Positions 7,493 through 15,980 of a stretch of DNA of 30,724 nt are shown here, one piece after another. The notes beneath the pieces are model-generated. The model was given only the letters and a program-made list of their open reading frames with translations, searched no databases and had not been told where the DNA came from. A program made the translations under genes and the position numbers. Each line of letters opens with the position of its first letter. Position 1 is the stretch's first letter. This stretch comes from G020354785 sp964534745 (GTDB taxonomy: Bacteria > Bacteroidota > Bacteroidia > Bacteroidales > UBA10428). Location of the stretch: the NCBI GenBank assembly GCA_964534745.1, contig CAZHQW010000048.1, forward strand, positions 1 to 30,724. Reading direction: 5' to 3'.

Positions 7493-8555
7493 ATTTTATA
7501 ATGTCTGCATTGAACTTTTTTGCCCCTCCATACAGAAACTGTACTTCAACAGGGACGGTATACATAGATATCTTCAGTTCATCAGGGATTATTGCCAGCT
7601 CCCTTAACCTGACGGCATCTTTTTCAGTAGTGAATATATATTTTGTTTTTGATTTAATAGCGGTGAACCTGTCTTTAATTTTGTTTAAATCTTCAGAAGT
7701 CCAGTTATGATGGTCAGGATATTTCATTTCATGAATAGATTTAGAATAGTTCTTCAGGAAAACGGCAAGTGGTTCCGGCCGGGCTATGCCTGTTACAAGG
7801 AGTATTGCAGTGCCGGACTTTTTAATATCTTTAAAGTTAAGGCTATTTGAAATTCCTGCAAATACCGGTTCGGGATTTTTATACTCATAGGTTGAAAAGT
7901 ACAGGAACTGGTAAGGCAATATTTTTAATTCCTTTATTAATATTTTTTTTTCAATAGGCTTCAGGGTTTTGGGTGATTTGGTAAGGATAATTATGTCTGC
8001 TCTTCTGATTTCGCACATGCTTTCGCGCAAATTCCCGTAAGGCAGCAAATGATCACAATAAACGGGCTGTGTATAATCAATAAGCAATATTGAGACACCG
8101 GGATTGACATACCTGTGCTGGTATGCATCATCAAGAAGCACAGCTTTAAGGTTTTCAACTCTTTGCTTTAAGGTCATTATCCCGTGGACCCTTTTACGGT
8201 CGACAGCCACATGAACATCAGGAAATTTATTTTTAACCTGCTTTGGTTCATCTCCTATCTCACTGGTGGAGGATTCTGGATCAGTCATTATGAAATTCCT
8301 TGTTCTTCTCTTGTAACCCCTGCTAAGCACAGCTATGGTATATTCATCCTTAAGCAGCCTGACCAGGTATTCGATATGCGGTGTTTTGCCTGTACCCCCG
8401 ACGGTTATATTTCCGACAGAAATAACAGGTATCGCAAATTCAGTAGATTTCAGGATTTTAAGGTCAAAGAGTATATTCCTTACAAAAACTACAAATCCAT
8501 ATAATAATGAAAGAGGGTAAGTTATTATTGCAACTTTTTTTCTGTTAACAGGCAT
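7452..8555 (-). CDS. lpxK: Tetraacyldisaccharide 4'-kinase
   Basis: This 367-residue inner-membrane-associated kinase phosphorylates the 4' position of the lipid A disaccharide precursor, using ATP. Its N-terminal hydrophobic segment (about 9-30) anchors it. The P-loop is GGTGKTP (53-59) in the family context ISVGNITVGGTGKTP, and the characteristic LDDAYQHR motif follows near residue 140. Length is typical. It shows that this organism makes lipid A. It is 8 bp downstream of sppA and overlaps the purine nucleoside phosphorylase gene by 41 nt, consistent with one operon. The extreme C-terminus (VRKNKKVNKLHK) is Lys-rich and lies within the overlap. Confidence 0.95.
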   Translation of the reverse strand: MPVNRKKVAIITYPLSLLYGFVVFVRNILFDLKILKSTEFAIPVISVGNITVGGTGKTPHIEYLVRLLKDEYTIAVLSRGYKRRTRNFIMTDPESSTSEIGDEPKQVKNKFPDVHVAVDRKRVHGIMTLKQRVENLKAVLLDDAYQHRYVNPGVSILLIDYTQPVYCDHLLPYGNLRESMCEIRRADIIILTKSPKTLKPIEKKILIKELKILPYQFLYFSTYEYKNPEPVFAGISNSLNFKDIKKSGTAILLVTGIARPEPLAVFLKNYSKSIHEMKYPDHHNWTSEDLNKIKDRFTAIKSKTKYIFTTEKDAVRLRELAIIPDELKISMYTVPVEVQFLYGGAKKFNADIIKYVRKNKKVNKLHK

Positions 8556-8563
8556 AAATAAAT

Positions 8564-10309
8564 TTAGTATATTTCAATATCGAAGGGCATTCTGGCCTGT
8601 ATGCCGTTAAGATTCATTGCTTCCTGAAGAAAATCATAGTATTGGAATGAGTTCCCCAGTTCCCTTTTTAGTACCGACATCCTTATTTCTCCCATTAGCT
8701 CTTTCATCAACTGCTCAATAGGTTCTTCAAGCCTGGGTAGATCAACAACCCTGTATTTGTCGAGATTTGCTTTGGCAGCCGCTAATTCTACAGCAGTGGA
8801 AAGTCCCCCGTACACGTCTACAAGTCCTTTCTCTCTAGCATTAATGCCGCTCCATACTCTTCCTTCACCTATTTTATCCACATCTTCATAACTCATTTTC
8901 CTGTTTTCAGACACATGGGATACAAAAGTATTGTACACTCTGTCCACGTGATGCTGAAGCACTTCTCTTTCCCTTGTTGCAAGTGTTCTGTATCCCGAAT
9001 AGAGGTCAGAATACCTGTTGGTTTTTTCAACATCCAGGGTAATTCCAAGCTTACTGTTTAAAAAGTCTTTGAGGTTAAGCACGACCCCCCAAACACCTAT
9101 TGAACCTGTGATAGTAACCTGACTTGCAACTATCGTATCTGCGGGAACCGCTATATAATAACCTCCTGATGCGGCTACGTCACCAAAGGAGGCAACAACA
9201 GGTTTTATTTCCCTGGCTAGACAAAGCTCCCTGTAAATTACTTCAGATGCAATAGCATCTCCGCCACCCGAATTTACCCGCATCACTATTGCCTTAATTG
9301 ATGAATCACTTCTGGCATCCCTTATAGCCTTTGATATCCTTTCCGAGCTTATTGTACCTTCCCCTTCGTCACCAAGTTCAATGTTTCCCGAAGCATAGAT
9401 AACGGCAACTTTGTCTTTGGCAAAGGTCTTGTGCTTTCTTGGACCAGGGACTTTGGTATATTTTGAAAGAGAGATAAGATGTATCTTTTTCGACTTTTCG
9501 ACACCAGCCAGCTCTTTAAGTCTGTCAAGAACATGATCCTTATATGAAATGCTGTCGATAAGTTTATATTCTAAAGCCGATTGGGCATCCCAAACCAGCA
9601 GGTTATCAGCTAGAAAATCTATTCTTTCCTTTGTAAGCCCTCTACGGGATGCTATTTCTTTAGTGACATGATCCCACATTGATCCTATTATTGCACTTAA
9701 CTGCTCACGGTTTTCATTACTCATTTTATCATACATCAGTGGTTCGACAGCACTTTTAAATTTTCCGTGTCTTATTATTTCAGCTTTGACGCCCAGCTTT
9801 TCGAGTGTACCTTTAAAAAACATCAACTGGGCCCTGTATCCGACAAGTGGAAAATAGCCTTCCGGATTCATATATATTTTATCAGCAGCCGTAGCCAGAT
9901 AGTATGATGGCTGGGTATAAAAATCGCTATGGCAGATAACAAACTTTCCCGATTCTTTAAATTCGAGTATAGCATTCCTGATCTCTTCAACTGTAGCCAT
10001 GCCTGCCGGTATGACAGACGGTTCAAGGTAGATGCCTTTAATTCTGTCATCCTCTTTTGCTTTATCAATACTTTCAAGAATTTTATTAAGCCCCAGGGCT
10101 TTCACATTAAAAATGGGTAATGCCGGTTTTCTGTCAGATACAGGCTCGTCCAGTTTAATGTATAAAACAGAATTATCTTTAACTTCGGCAGGTTTATCCT
10201 GCATTGAAACTACTGCACTCAGTGCACCCACCATGATAAGGAATAGAACAAATGAGGCCAGTATTACTCCGATTACTGTTGCCAGCAAATATTTAAGAAA
10301 ATCTTTCAT
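8564..10309 (-). CDS. sppA: Signal peptide peptidase SppA, 67K type
   Basis: This 581-residue serine protease of the inner membrane degrades cleaved signal peptides. The N-terminal transmembrane helix is at about 7-33. It has the tandem S49 domains of the long (E. coli-type) SppA. The N-terminal domain supplies the general base Lys185 (GKFKSAVEP) and the C-terminal domain the nucleophile Ser381 (DVAASGGYYIA). The RVNSGGGDAIASE motif near 344-356 is also canonical. It is the first gene of a minus-strand run with lpxK 8 bp downstream, and is divergent from folK across a 136-bp gap. Confidence 0.95.
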   Translation of the reverse strand: MKDFLKYLLATVIGVILASFVLFLIMVGALSAVVSMQDKPAEVKDNSVLYIKLDEPVSDRKPALPIFNVKALGLNKILESIDKAKEDDRIKGIYLEPSVIPAGMATVEEIRNAILEFKESGKFVICHSDFYTQPSYYLATAADKIYMNPEGYFPLVGYRAQLMFFKGTLEKLGVKAEIIRHGKFKSAVEPLMYDKMSNENREQLSAIIGSMWDHVTKEIASRRGLTKERIDFLADNLLVWDAQSALEYKLIDSISYKDHVLDRLKELAGVEKSKKIHLISLSKYTKVPGPRKHKTFAKDKVAVIYASGNIELGDEGEGTISSERISKAIRDARSDSSIKAIVMRVNSGGGDAIASEVIYRELCLAREIKPVVASFGDVAASGGYYIAVPADTIVASQVTITGSIGVWGVVLNLKDFLNSKLGITLDVEKTNRYSDLYSGYRTLATREREVLQHHVDRVYNTFVSHVSENRKMSYEDVDKIGEGRVWSGINAREKGLVDVYGGLSTAVELAAAKANLDKYRVVDLPRLEEPIEQLMKELMGEIRMSVLKRELGNSFQYYDFLQEAMNLNGIQARMPFDIEIY

Positions 10310-10418
10310 TATTTATTGTATTTAATTGTTTATTCTGTAATAAGTATCTGTAATATTTACATAACGAATAAAATTACTTAAAATTTGGTAAAATGATAAT
10401 TGTAAATATGCTAATTGT

Positions 10419-10426
10419 TAAATTTG
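10419..10426 (+). promoter_or_regulatory. Possible Bacteroidetes -7 box upstream of folK
   Basis: TAAATTTG matches the Bacteroidetes -7 consensus TAnnTTTG and sits 19 bp before the folK ATG, implying a very short leader. A well-spaced -33 TTTG is not obvious, so this is weak and based on one box only. Confidence 0.25.
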
Positions 10427-10445
10427 TTGCACTATAAAACTTAAT

Positions 10446-10934
10446 ATGCCCGATGTTTATCTAATTCTGGGAGGTAACCTGGGAGACAGAATTAATAATC
10501 TGCAAAAAGCCACTGAATATATATCCAGGGACATAGGAGAGATTGTTGCCCGGTCTTCAATATATGAGACAGAGCCATGGGGATTCAGTCATGATTCCAG
10601 TTTTATAAACCAGGTCTTAAGGGTTAATACTACTTTAAAACCTTTGCAGGTACTCGAAAAAATTATAGATATTGAAAGATTATGCGGGAGGAGCAGTAAA
10701 AGTAAAGAATATACGGCCAGGAAAATGGATATTGACATTTTGTTTTATAACAACAAGATTATTAATTCCGACAGATTAATAATACCCCACCCGCAGATAC
10801 AGGAAAGGATGTTTGTTTTGGTGCCTATGGCAGAGCTGCAGCCTGATTTTATCCATCCTGTGCTGCAAAGGCCGGTAAGCTATCTGAAAGAAGAATGTAA
10901 TGACAGAAGATGGGTAAGGAAATACGGGTGTTGA
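10446..10934 (+). CDS. folK: 2-amino-4-hydroxy-6-hydroxymethyldihydropteridine diphosphokinase
   Basis: This 162-residue cytosolic enzyme transfers pyrophosphate from ATP to 6-hydroxymethyl-7,8-dihydropterin in folate synthesis. Motifs are LGGNLGDR (8-15), the ETEPWG loop (41-46) and the catalytic RKMDIDIL segment, with Asp95 and Asp97 at the same positions as the Mg2+ ligands of the E. coli enzyme. IPHPQIQERMFVLVPMAEL closes the fold. Length is that of the standalone enzyme, not a folB/folP fusion. It is divergent from sppA. Its TGA stop is directly followed by the reverse-strand mutL stop, with no base between them. Confidence 0.95.
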   Translation: MPDVYLILGGNLGDRINNLQKATEYISRDIGEIVARSSIYETEPWGFSHDSSFINQVLRVNTTLKPLQVLEKIIDIERLCGRSSKSKEYTARKMDIDILFYNNKIINSDRLIIPHPQIQERMFVLVPMAELQPDFIHPVLQRPVSYLKEECNDRRWVRKYGC

Positions 10935-12704
10935 TCACTTGAGTTTTTTCTCAAACTCATCCATGTTCAGTATGGACATTGTTTTTTTCCCCGATGGTGA
11001 ATAATTGGGCTCCTCGCAGGCAAAAAGCTGGTCAACCAGTTCCTGCATCTCTTCTGTTGCCAGCGGTGTACCGTAATTTATAGCTGAGGCTATAGCCAGT
11101 GATCTTGCTACATTTTCCTTTGCATTGATCTTAAGATCGCCCTGGGTGCTCTTATATTGTTCCAGCAGTATTTCTATCAGCTCTTTTGGATCGGGATTAG
11201 GGATATCTGAGGGACATCCGTTTATTATTATGTTATTATTGCCGAAATCGTTTATATCAAAGCCTATTGCGCATATATCTTCAAGTATATCCATGATAAT
11301 ATTGTGATCTGCAGCATTCATTTCGATAGTCTCCGGGTATAATGTTTTTTGTGTCAGGGGAACGTTATTGGCAAGTGATCTGATATATTTCTCGAATAGT
11401 ATGCGTTCATGGGCCCTTTTCTGATCAATTATCAGCAGTCCGGATTTTACTGAGGTAAGTATGTATTTCCCTTTCAGCTGAAACATATTACTGGTTAGAT
11501 GCAAGGATAGGGGATGGTCTTTCCCTTCTGCAAAGCCGGCGTATAACTTTTCCCAGTTATGCAGTTTATTTTTTGAAAAGGATTTGTCTGTGGGTGATTC
11601 AAAGGGATTAAACTCTGGATTTACAGGGATTTTGGGGACTTTTATTTCTGTATCTTTTTTCAGGTATGGTATGTCTATTATCCCTTCATTGTTAAAATCT
11701 ATAGAAGGGGTAATACTGAATTTACCCAGGGCCTCCTTTACTGCAGCCTTGATAATTTGAAATATAGCCTGCTCATCTTCAAACTTTATTTCAGTTTTTG
11801 TAGGATGGATATTAATATCAATAGATTTTGGATCAGCTTCAATGTAAATGAAGTAAGATGGGACAGTGTTGGGTTGCAGGATTTTTTCAAATGCATTCAT
11901 AACTGCCCTGTGGAAATAAGGATGGCGCATAAACCGGTTATTAACAAAGAAGAACTGCTCACCAAACGTTTTCTTTGCAAACTCTGGTTTGCCAATAAAG
12001 CCTTTAAGTCTCACCAGGCTGGTATCGGTATCAATGGGGGCCAGATTCTGATTTATTGATTTTCCGAATATGTGTATTATTCTTTGCTTGATACCAGTCT
12101 TGGGAAGGTTATAAATTTCTGAATCGTTATGTGTGAGGACAGCCTCGATGTCGGGATGTGCTAGGGCAATTCGCTGAAATTCATTGATAATATGTTTAAG
12201 TTCGGTAGCATTGCTTTTCAGGAATTTCCTTCTTGCCGGAACATTAAAGAATAGATTTTTAACGATAATATTCAGTCCGGTCTGACATGCTTCGGGCTGC
12301 TGGTTTATAAGTTGTGACCCGCTGATTTCAATTATTGTGCCTATATCATCTTCAGGTTGCCTGGTTTTAAGGGTCACATTTGCAACGGCTGCTATCGAAG
12401 GCAGGGCTTCCCCACGGAATCCCATTGTTGTTATCTTAAAAAGGTCGTCAGCATTCCTGATCTTGGATGTAGCATGCCTTTCAAATGCGAGCCTCGCATC
12501 TGTTTCGGACATGCCGCTGCCATTGTCTATTACCTGGATGAGGTTTCTTCCCCCGTCTTTTACAATAACTTTTATGAAGTTGCTTTCTGCATCTATTGAA
12601 TTCTCCATCAATTCCTTTACCACTGAGGCCGGTCTCTGAATTACTTCACCTGCGGCTATCTGGTTGGCAACAGAATCAGGGAGCAACTGGATAATATCTG
12701 CCAT
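10935..12704 (-). CDS. mutL: DNA mismatch repair protein MutL
   Basis: This is a 589-residue GHKL ATPase that couples MutS mismatch recognition to strand processing. The N-terminal ATPase is complete: KELMENSIDA (30-39, with Glu31 and Asn35), DNGSGM (60-65), FERHATSKI (74-82) and TMGFRGEAL (93-101). A transducer domain extends to about 330, then a low-complexity linker (about 335-395), then the C-terminal dimerisation domain. In that domain the metal-binding DQHAxxExxxxE endonuclease motif reads DQKRAHERILFE (427-438). The zinc-site CPHGRP motif is replaced by YSPSGKKT near 568-575, so latent nickase activity is doubtful. It probably shares a transcript with the small membrane protein gene 35 bp upstream. 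Confidence 0.95.
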   Translation of the reverse strand: MADIIQLLPDSVANQIAAGEVIQRPASVVKELMENSIDAESNFIKVIVKDGGRNLIQVIDNGSGMSETDARLAFERHATSKIRNADDLFKITTMGFRGEALPSIAAVANVTLKTRQPEDDIGTIIEISGSQLINQQPEACQTGLNIIVKNLFFNVPARRKFLKSNATELKHIINEFQRIALAHPDIEAVLTHNDSEIYNLPKTGIKQRIIHIFGKSINQNLAPIDTDTSLVRLKGFIGKPEFAKKTFGEQFFFVNNRFMRHPYFHRAVMNAFEKILQPNTVPSYFIYIEADPKSIDINIHPTKTEIKFEDEQAIFQIIKAAVKEALGKFSITPSIDFNNEGIIDIPYLKKDTEIKVPKIPVNPEFNPFESPTDKSFSKNKLHNWEKLYAGFAEGKDHPLSLHLTSNMFQLKGKYILTSVKSGLLIIDQKRAHERILFEKYIRSLANNVPLTQKTLYPETIEMNAADHNIIMDILEDICAIGFDINDFGNNNIIINGCPSDIPNPDPKELIEILLEQYKSTQGDLKINAKENVARSLAIASAINYGTPLATEEMQELVDQLFACEEPNYSPSGKKTMSILNMDEFEKKLK

Positions 12705-12739
12705 TTAAGAGATTATTAAAGACAAATTAGTTCCTTTGC

Positions 12740-13030
12740 TTAGCGGAAAAAGAATTTGACAATAATATAATAAGCAATAGCAAGAAGAACAGCAAAAATA
12801 AGGATGAACCTCAGGGAACTGTATCTGTTGGCTTTTACTGATCTCTTCAGATGACTCCTCATTGTTCCCTTGACGATTATAGGTTTGTAATCTTTAGTTT
12901 TTTCTTTCCCCATTTCACGCTCAATTTTTTCTATCCTCTCCTTAAGCTTTTCCTCGCGTTCATCGTAAAATACGGGTATATAATTAAATGTTTTTGGCTT
13001 GGCCAGCCTGAAAAACCTTGGTAATCCCAT
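12740..13030 (-). CDS. Small basic protein with C-terminal membrane helix
   Basis: This 96-residue protein has a Phe/Lys-rich N-terminus and a charged, helical, probably coiled-coil segment (about 24-46, DEREEKLKERIEKIEREMGK). A basic middle follows (about 58-70), with a single hydrophobic helix at about 74-92 ending in FFFR. The topology suggests a tail-anchored inner-membrane protein with its basic part in the cytoplasm. I do not recognise a named family, but small proteins like this occur next to mutL in Bacteroidetes. It lies 35 bp upstream of mutL on the same strand. The function is unknown. Confidence 0.7.
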   Translation of the reverse strand: MGLPRFFRLAKPKTFNYIPVFYDEREEKLKERIEKIEREMGKEKTKDYKPIIVKGTMRSHLKRSVKANRYSSLRFILIFAVLLAIAYYIIVKFFFR

Positions 13031-13228
13031 AATATAATGATTTTAATGCAACAAATTTATTTATTATTTATAGATAATTATTTTATTACACACAAAAATT
13101 GTGCAAAACTTTTATATTTTATTTATATTAAGGCATATATTAGCTGTATTATTAAATCAACCGTTCATACAATAAATTGAATAAAACCAACGATTATTCT
13201 TATAAAAATCTTATAATTACCTCTAAAT

Positions 13229-13795
13229 ATGCAACAGATCAGAGATAACTTTATAGAAGCAAGAAAGATATTAGATGAGTTTATTGCAGATGAAGCTAAT
13301 TTAAAAAATATATATGAAGCCGGCAGGATCATGGTAAATGCTGTAACAAACAACAAAAAGATATTATCCTGCGGCAACGGAGGGTCAATGTGTGATGCAA
13401 TGCATTTTGCAGAGGAGCTCACCGGACTGTTTCGTGATGAAAGAAGATCAATACCTGCAATTTCAATATCGGATCCTTCATACATGACCTGTGCGGCAAA
13501 TGATTACGGATTTGATCATATTTTTTCAAGGTATATTGAAGGACTGGGACAGCCTGGTGATATTTTGCTGGCAATTAGTACCAGCGGCAATTCCATAAAT
13601 GTAATCAATGCGGCAGTAACTGCAAGGACTAAAAATATGACTATCATCGGATTGACAGGTAAGGGAGGAGGGAAGCTCGCTGCCCTGTGTGATCTGGAAA
13701 TCAGGGCTCCCTATACAAGGTATTCAGACAGGACACAGGAAATACATATAAAAGTGATACACTCTTTAATACATCATATTGAATCAAATATATAG
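13229..13795 (+). CDS. gmhA: Phosphoheptose isomerase (sedoheptulose 7-phosphate isomerase)
   Basis: This 188-residue SIS-domain enzyme converts sedoheptulose 7-phosphate to D-glycero-D-manno-heptose 7-phosphate, the first step to ADP-heptose for LPS or glycan heptose. The signature SCGNGGSMCDAMHFAEELTG (47-66) holds His59 and Glu63. DRTQEIHIKVIH near the C-terminus gives Gln170 and His178. These four match the E. coli metal-site residues His61, Glu65, Gln172 and His180. The E. coli second-shell His in GGSHCD is Met54 here. STSGNS (117-122) binds sugar phosphate. It heads a tightly packed plus-strand run (31- and 15-bp gaps). No other heptose gene (gmhB, hldE) is in the window. Confidence 0.94.
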   Translation: MQQIRDNFIEARKILDEFIADEANLKNIYEAGRIMVNAVTNNKKILSCGNGGSMCDAMHFAEELTGLFRDERRSIPAISISDPSYMTCAANDYGFDHIFSRYIEGLGQPGDILLAISTSGNSINVINAAVTARTKNMTIIGLTGKGGGKLAALCDLEIRAPYTRYSDRTQEIHIKVIHSLIHHIESNI

Positions 13796-13826
13796 CAGAA
13801 AAGCCATTTAAAGAATCAGCCTGTAT

Positions 13827-14522
13827 ATGAAGTCAGGATTAAAAATATTGCTTGTTGCACCGGCTATATTGAATTTCTTATTCATTGCATGTATTGATGA
13901 GAATATCAGAAATATTTCAGAGGAGCTGGAGATCAATTCAAGTTATTCCATACCTATAGGGGATGTTATCTATTCTATAAATGAATATTTTGAAATGCTT
14001 GATTTCTATGGACTGGATACAATTCAGACTTTGCCCGGTGATTCTATAGATCTTGTGGAGTATGAAGATTCCATCTACAACAATACCAGATATATTGTCG
14101 ACACACTGATTTATAATGAATTTGATTTCAGCTCACTAGGCGATAATCTTGACAAGATAAGTGCAATAACTTTTGTCTCAATTATTAATAACGATTTTCC
14201 CACGGAAACAAAGATTCAGGTATATTTTGCAGATGAATCAATGAGTATAATTGACTCTTTGTTCAGTGACGGCCCTTATTCTCTTCCTCCGCCTGATTTG
14301 GATAATGAGGGCATTCCAGTAGACCATCCTCCGGTTATAATTATTACTCCAGTATCTGAATACGTGATTGAAAATATAGCTGATATAAGGCGCATTATTA
14401 CGTACGGGTATGTAAAAACATTGAGGCCTGATATTGATATTTCAAAATTCTATTCCTATTACCTTCTCTCAATACATATTGCTGCAAGGATAGAGCTGGA
14501 GTTTAATACTTCTGAATTTTAA
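13827..14522 (+). CDS. Lipoprotein of unknown function
   Basis: This 231-residue protein has a signal sequence ending in a lipobox-like FIAC, with lipidated Cys22 predicted and an acidic residue-rich start to the mature protein (IDENIRNISEEL). The mature part is acidic and beta-prone (ITFVSIINNDFPTETKIQVYF near 110-130), with a proline-rich patch (PYSLPPPDLDNEG) near 152-165. I recognise no named domain. Its position between gmhA and a DUF5723-like barrel protein, with gaps of 31 and 15 bp, suggests it is an envelope lipoprotein acting with that barrel; this is inference. Confidence 0.7.
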   Translation: MKSGLKILLVAPAILNFLFIACIDENIRNISEELEINSSYSIPIGDVIYSINEYFEMLDFYGLDTIQTLPGDSIDLVEYEDSIYNNTRYIVDTLIYNEFDFSSLGDNLDKISAITFVSIINNDFPTETKIQVYFADESMSIIDSLFSDGPYSLPPPDLDNEGIPVDHPPVIIITPVSEYVIENIADIRRIITYGYVKTLRPDIDISKFYSYYLLSIHIAARIELEFNTSEF

Positions 14523-14537
14523 TTTCACTATAGACTA

Positions 14538-15965
14538 ATGGTAAGATCGAATATATTGGCTATTGCTTTCCTGTTAGTTTCAATTCCTGCCATCAAGGCA
14601 CAACAAAGCAATACCCTGTTTTTCATGCATTCTGTGCCACAGTCAAATTTCATAAATCCGGCCGTGCAGGCTGAATGCAGGTGGTTCATAGGCCTGCCCG
14701 TAATATCATCAGTACATGTTAATCTTGCAAATAATGGATTTACGGTGAATCAAATCCTGGAAAGCCAGGAAGAGGGAGTTTATACTTTTGATGCAGATAA
14801 CCTTGTAAACAAACTGGCACGGACCAATTATATGTCTTCTGAGGTATACACTCATTTGCTGGCAATCGGACATAAAAGAAAAGACTATTATTTTACATTG
14901 TCAATAAGGGAGAGGGACGATTTTATTGCATTTTACCCCAGGGATTTATTTGCATTTGCATACCGGGGTAATACACAGTTCGAAGGAGAGTGGATATCTT
15001 TAGACGGTACAGGGGGGCAGTTCAACCATTTCAGGGAGTATGCCATAGGAGTGTCAAAAAAAGTTGATGATTACAGAACTTTTGGAATACGAGGCAAGCT
15101 TCTTTTCGGAAAATTAAATTTTAATACAAGAAGGTCAACTATAGGATTGTATACACAGGAGAACACATTCGATCTAATATTTCTAAATGATATAAAGATC
15201 AACGGATCCTTGCCGGTCAGCCTTGAAATTGACGATCAAGGGTACTACACAATAACTGATCGGTACTATACAACAATATCTGATATAATTTTTAACCGCC
15301 GAAATATAGGAATAGCTTTCGATGCAGGATTTATCAGCGAATTTGATGAAAAGATAACTTTCTCAGGAAGCATCCTGGACGTCGGGGCCATTTTTTACAG
15401 GTCTAATTTGACAAATTACGGTGTTGAAGGTGAGTTCTTCTATGACGGTCCATTGGGTGATACAATAGCAACAGAAACCTATTTGAATGATATAATAAAT
15501 ACATTTACGGTGGGCAGTATCATAAACAACAGGTCTTATGTTTATTTTTTACAGCCCAGAATATTGATAGGAGCTACATATAAAATGAATGACAGGATTA
15601 ATTTTGGAGGGTTGGTTACAGGGAAAATATATAGACAGAAAATACAGTCCGGTTTAATACTTTCAGCCAATACAAGATTGGCCAGGTATTTTGCGGCAAG
15701 CTTAAGCTGGTCATATGTACACAGAAGTTATAATAACCTGGGGGCAGGATTAGCAGTGGGGAGGGTACCTCTTCAGTTTTATATTATCAGTGACAACTTT
15801 ATAGGCATGATATGGCCCCAGAGCACAAAAAATCTGAATTTACGCTTTGGCTTAAATATAATCTTTGGATGTTACAGGAAAGAAAAAATTTCAGGATGCG
15901 GATGCTACTGGATAGAAAAGGCAGAAGAAAAACGGGAAATGAAATACAAATTAATGAATAAATAA
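14538..15965 (+). CDS. DUF5723-like outer-membrane protein
   Basis: This is a 475-residue secreted protein with a signal peptide (about 1-21, cleavage near KAQQ). Alternating hydrophobic/polar strands and aromatic girdle residues are typical of a beta barrel. The N-terminal FFMHSVPQSNFINPAV segment resembles Bacteroidetes DUF5723 proteins, which relate to the FadL/PorV-like barrel group. The family call is from memory of the motif. The C-terminal tail is unusual: it holds a CysXCys cluster (CYRKEKISGCGCYW) and then a charged, Lys/Glu-rich end, not the usual terminal aromatic residue of a barrel. It follows the lipoprotein by 15 bp and precedes the YifB gene by 15 bp, so it is probably co-transcribed with both. 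Confidence 0.65.
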   Translation: MVRSNILAIAFLLVSIPAIKAQQSNTLFFMHSVPQSNFINPAVQAECRWFIGLPVISSVHVNLANNGFTVNQILESQEEGVYTFDADNLVNKLARTNYMSSEVYTHLLAIGHKRKDYYFTLSIRERDDFIAFYPRDLFAFAYRGNTQFEGEWISLDGTGGQFNHFREYAIGVSKKVDDYRTFGIRGKLLFGKLNFNTRRSTIGLYTQENTFDLIFLNDIKINGSLPVSLEIDDQGYYTITDRYYTTISDIIFNRRNIGIAFDAGFISEFDEKITFSGSILDVGAIFYRSNLTNYGVEGEFFYDGPLGDTIATETYLNDIINTFTVGSIINNRSYVYFLQPRILIGATYKMNDRINFGGLVTGKIYRQKIQSGLILSANTRLARYFAASLSWSYVHRSYNNLGAGLAVGRVPLQFYIISDNFIGMIWPQSTKNLNLRFGLNIIFGCYRKEKISGCGCYWIEKAEEKREMKYKLMNK

Positions 15966-15980
15966 TCTGTTTTCCGCTAA

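Noticed and set aside
10938..10956. TTGAG-TTTTTT-CTCAA hairpin in the 3' end of mutL, next to the folK stop
   Set aside because: Five-base stem with the T-run in the loop and not after the stem; it does not look like an intrinsic terminator.
13165..13485. Minus-strand frame across the start of gmhA
   Set aside because: It is antisense to the conserved gmhA motif region and has no recognisable features.
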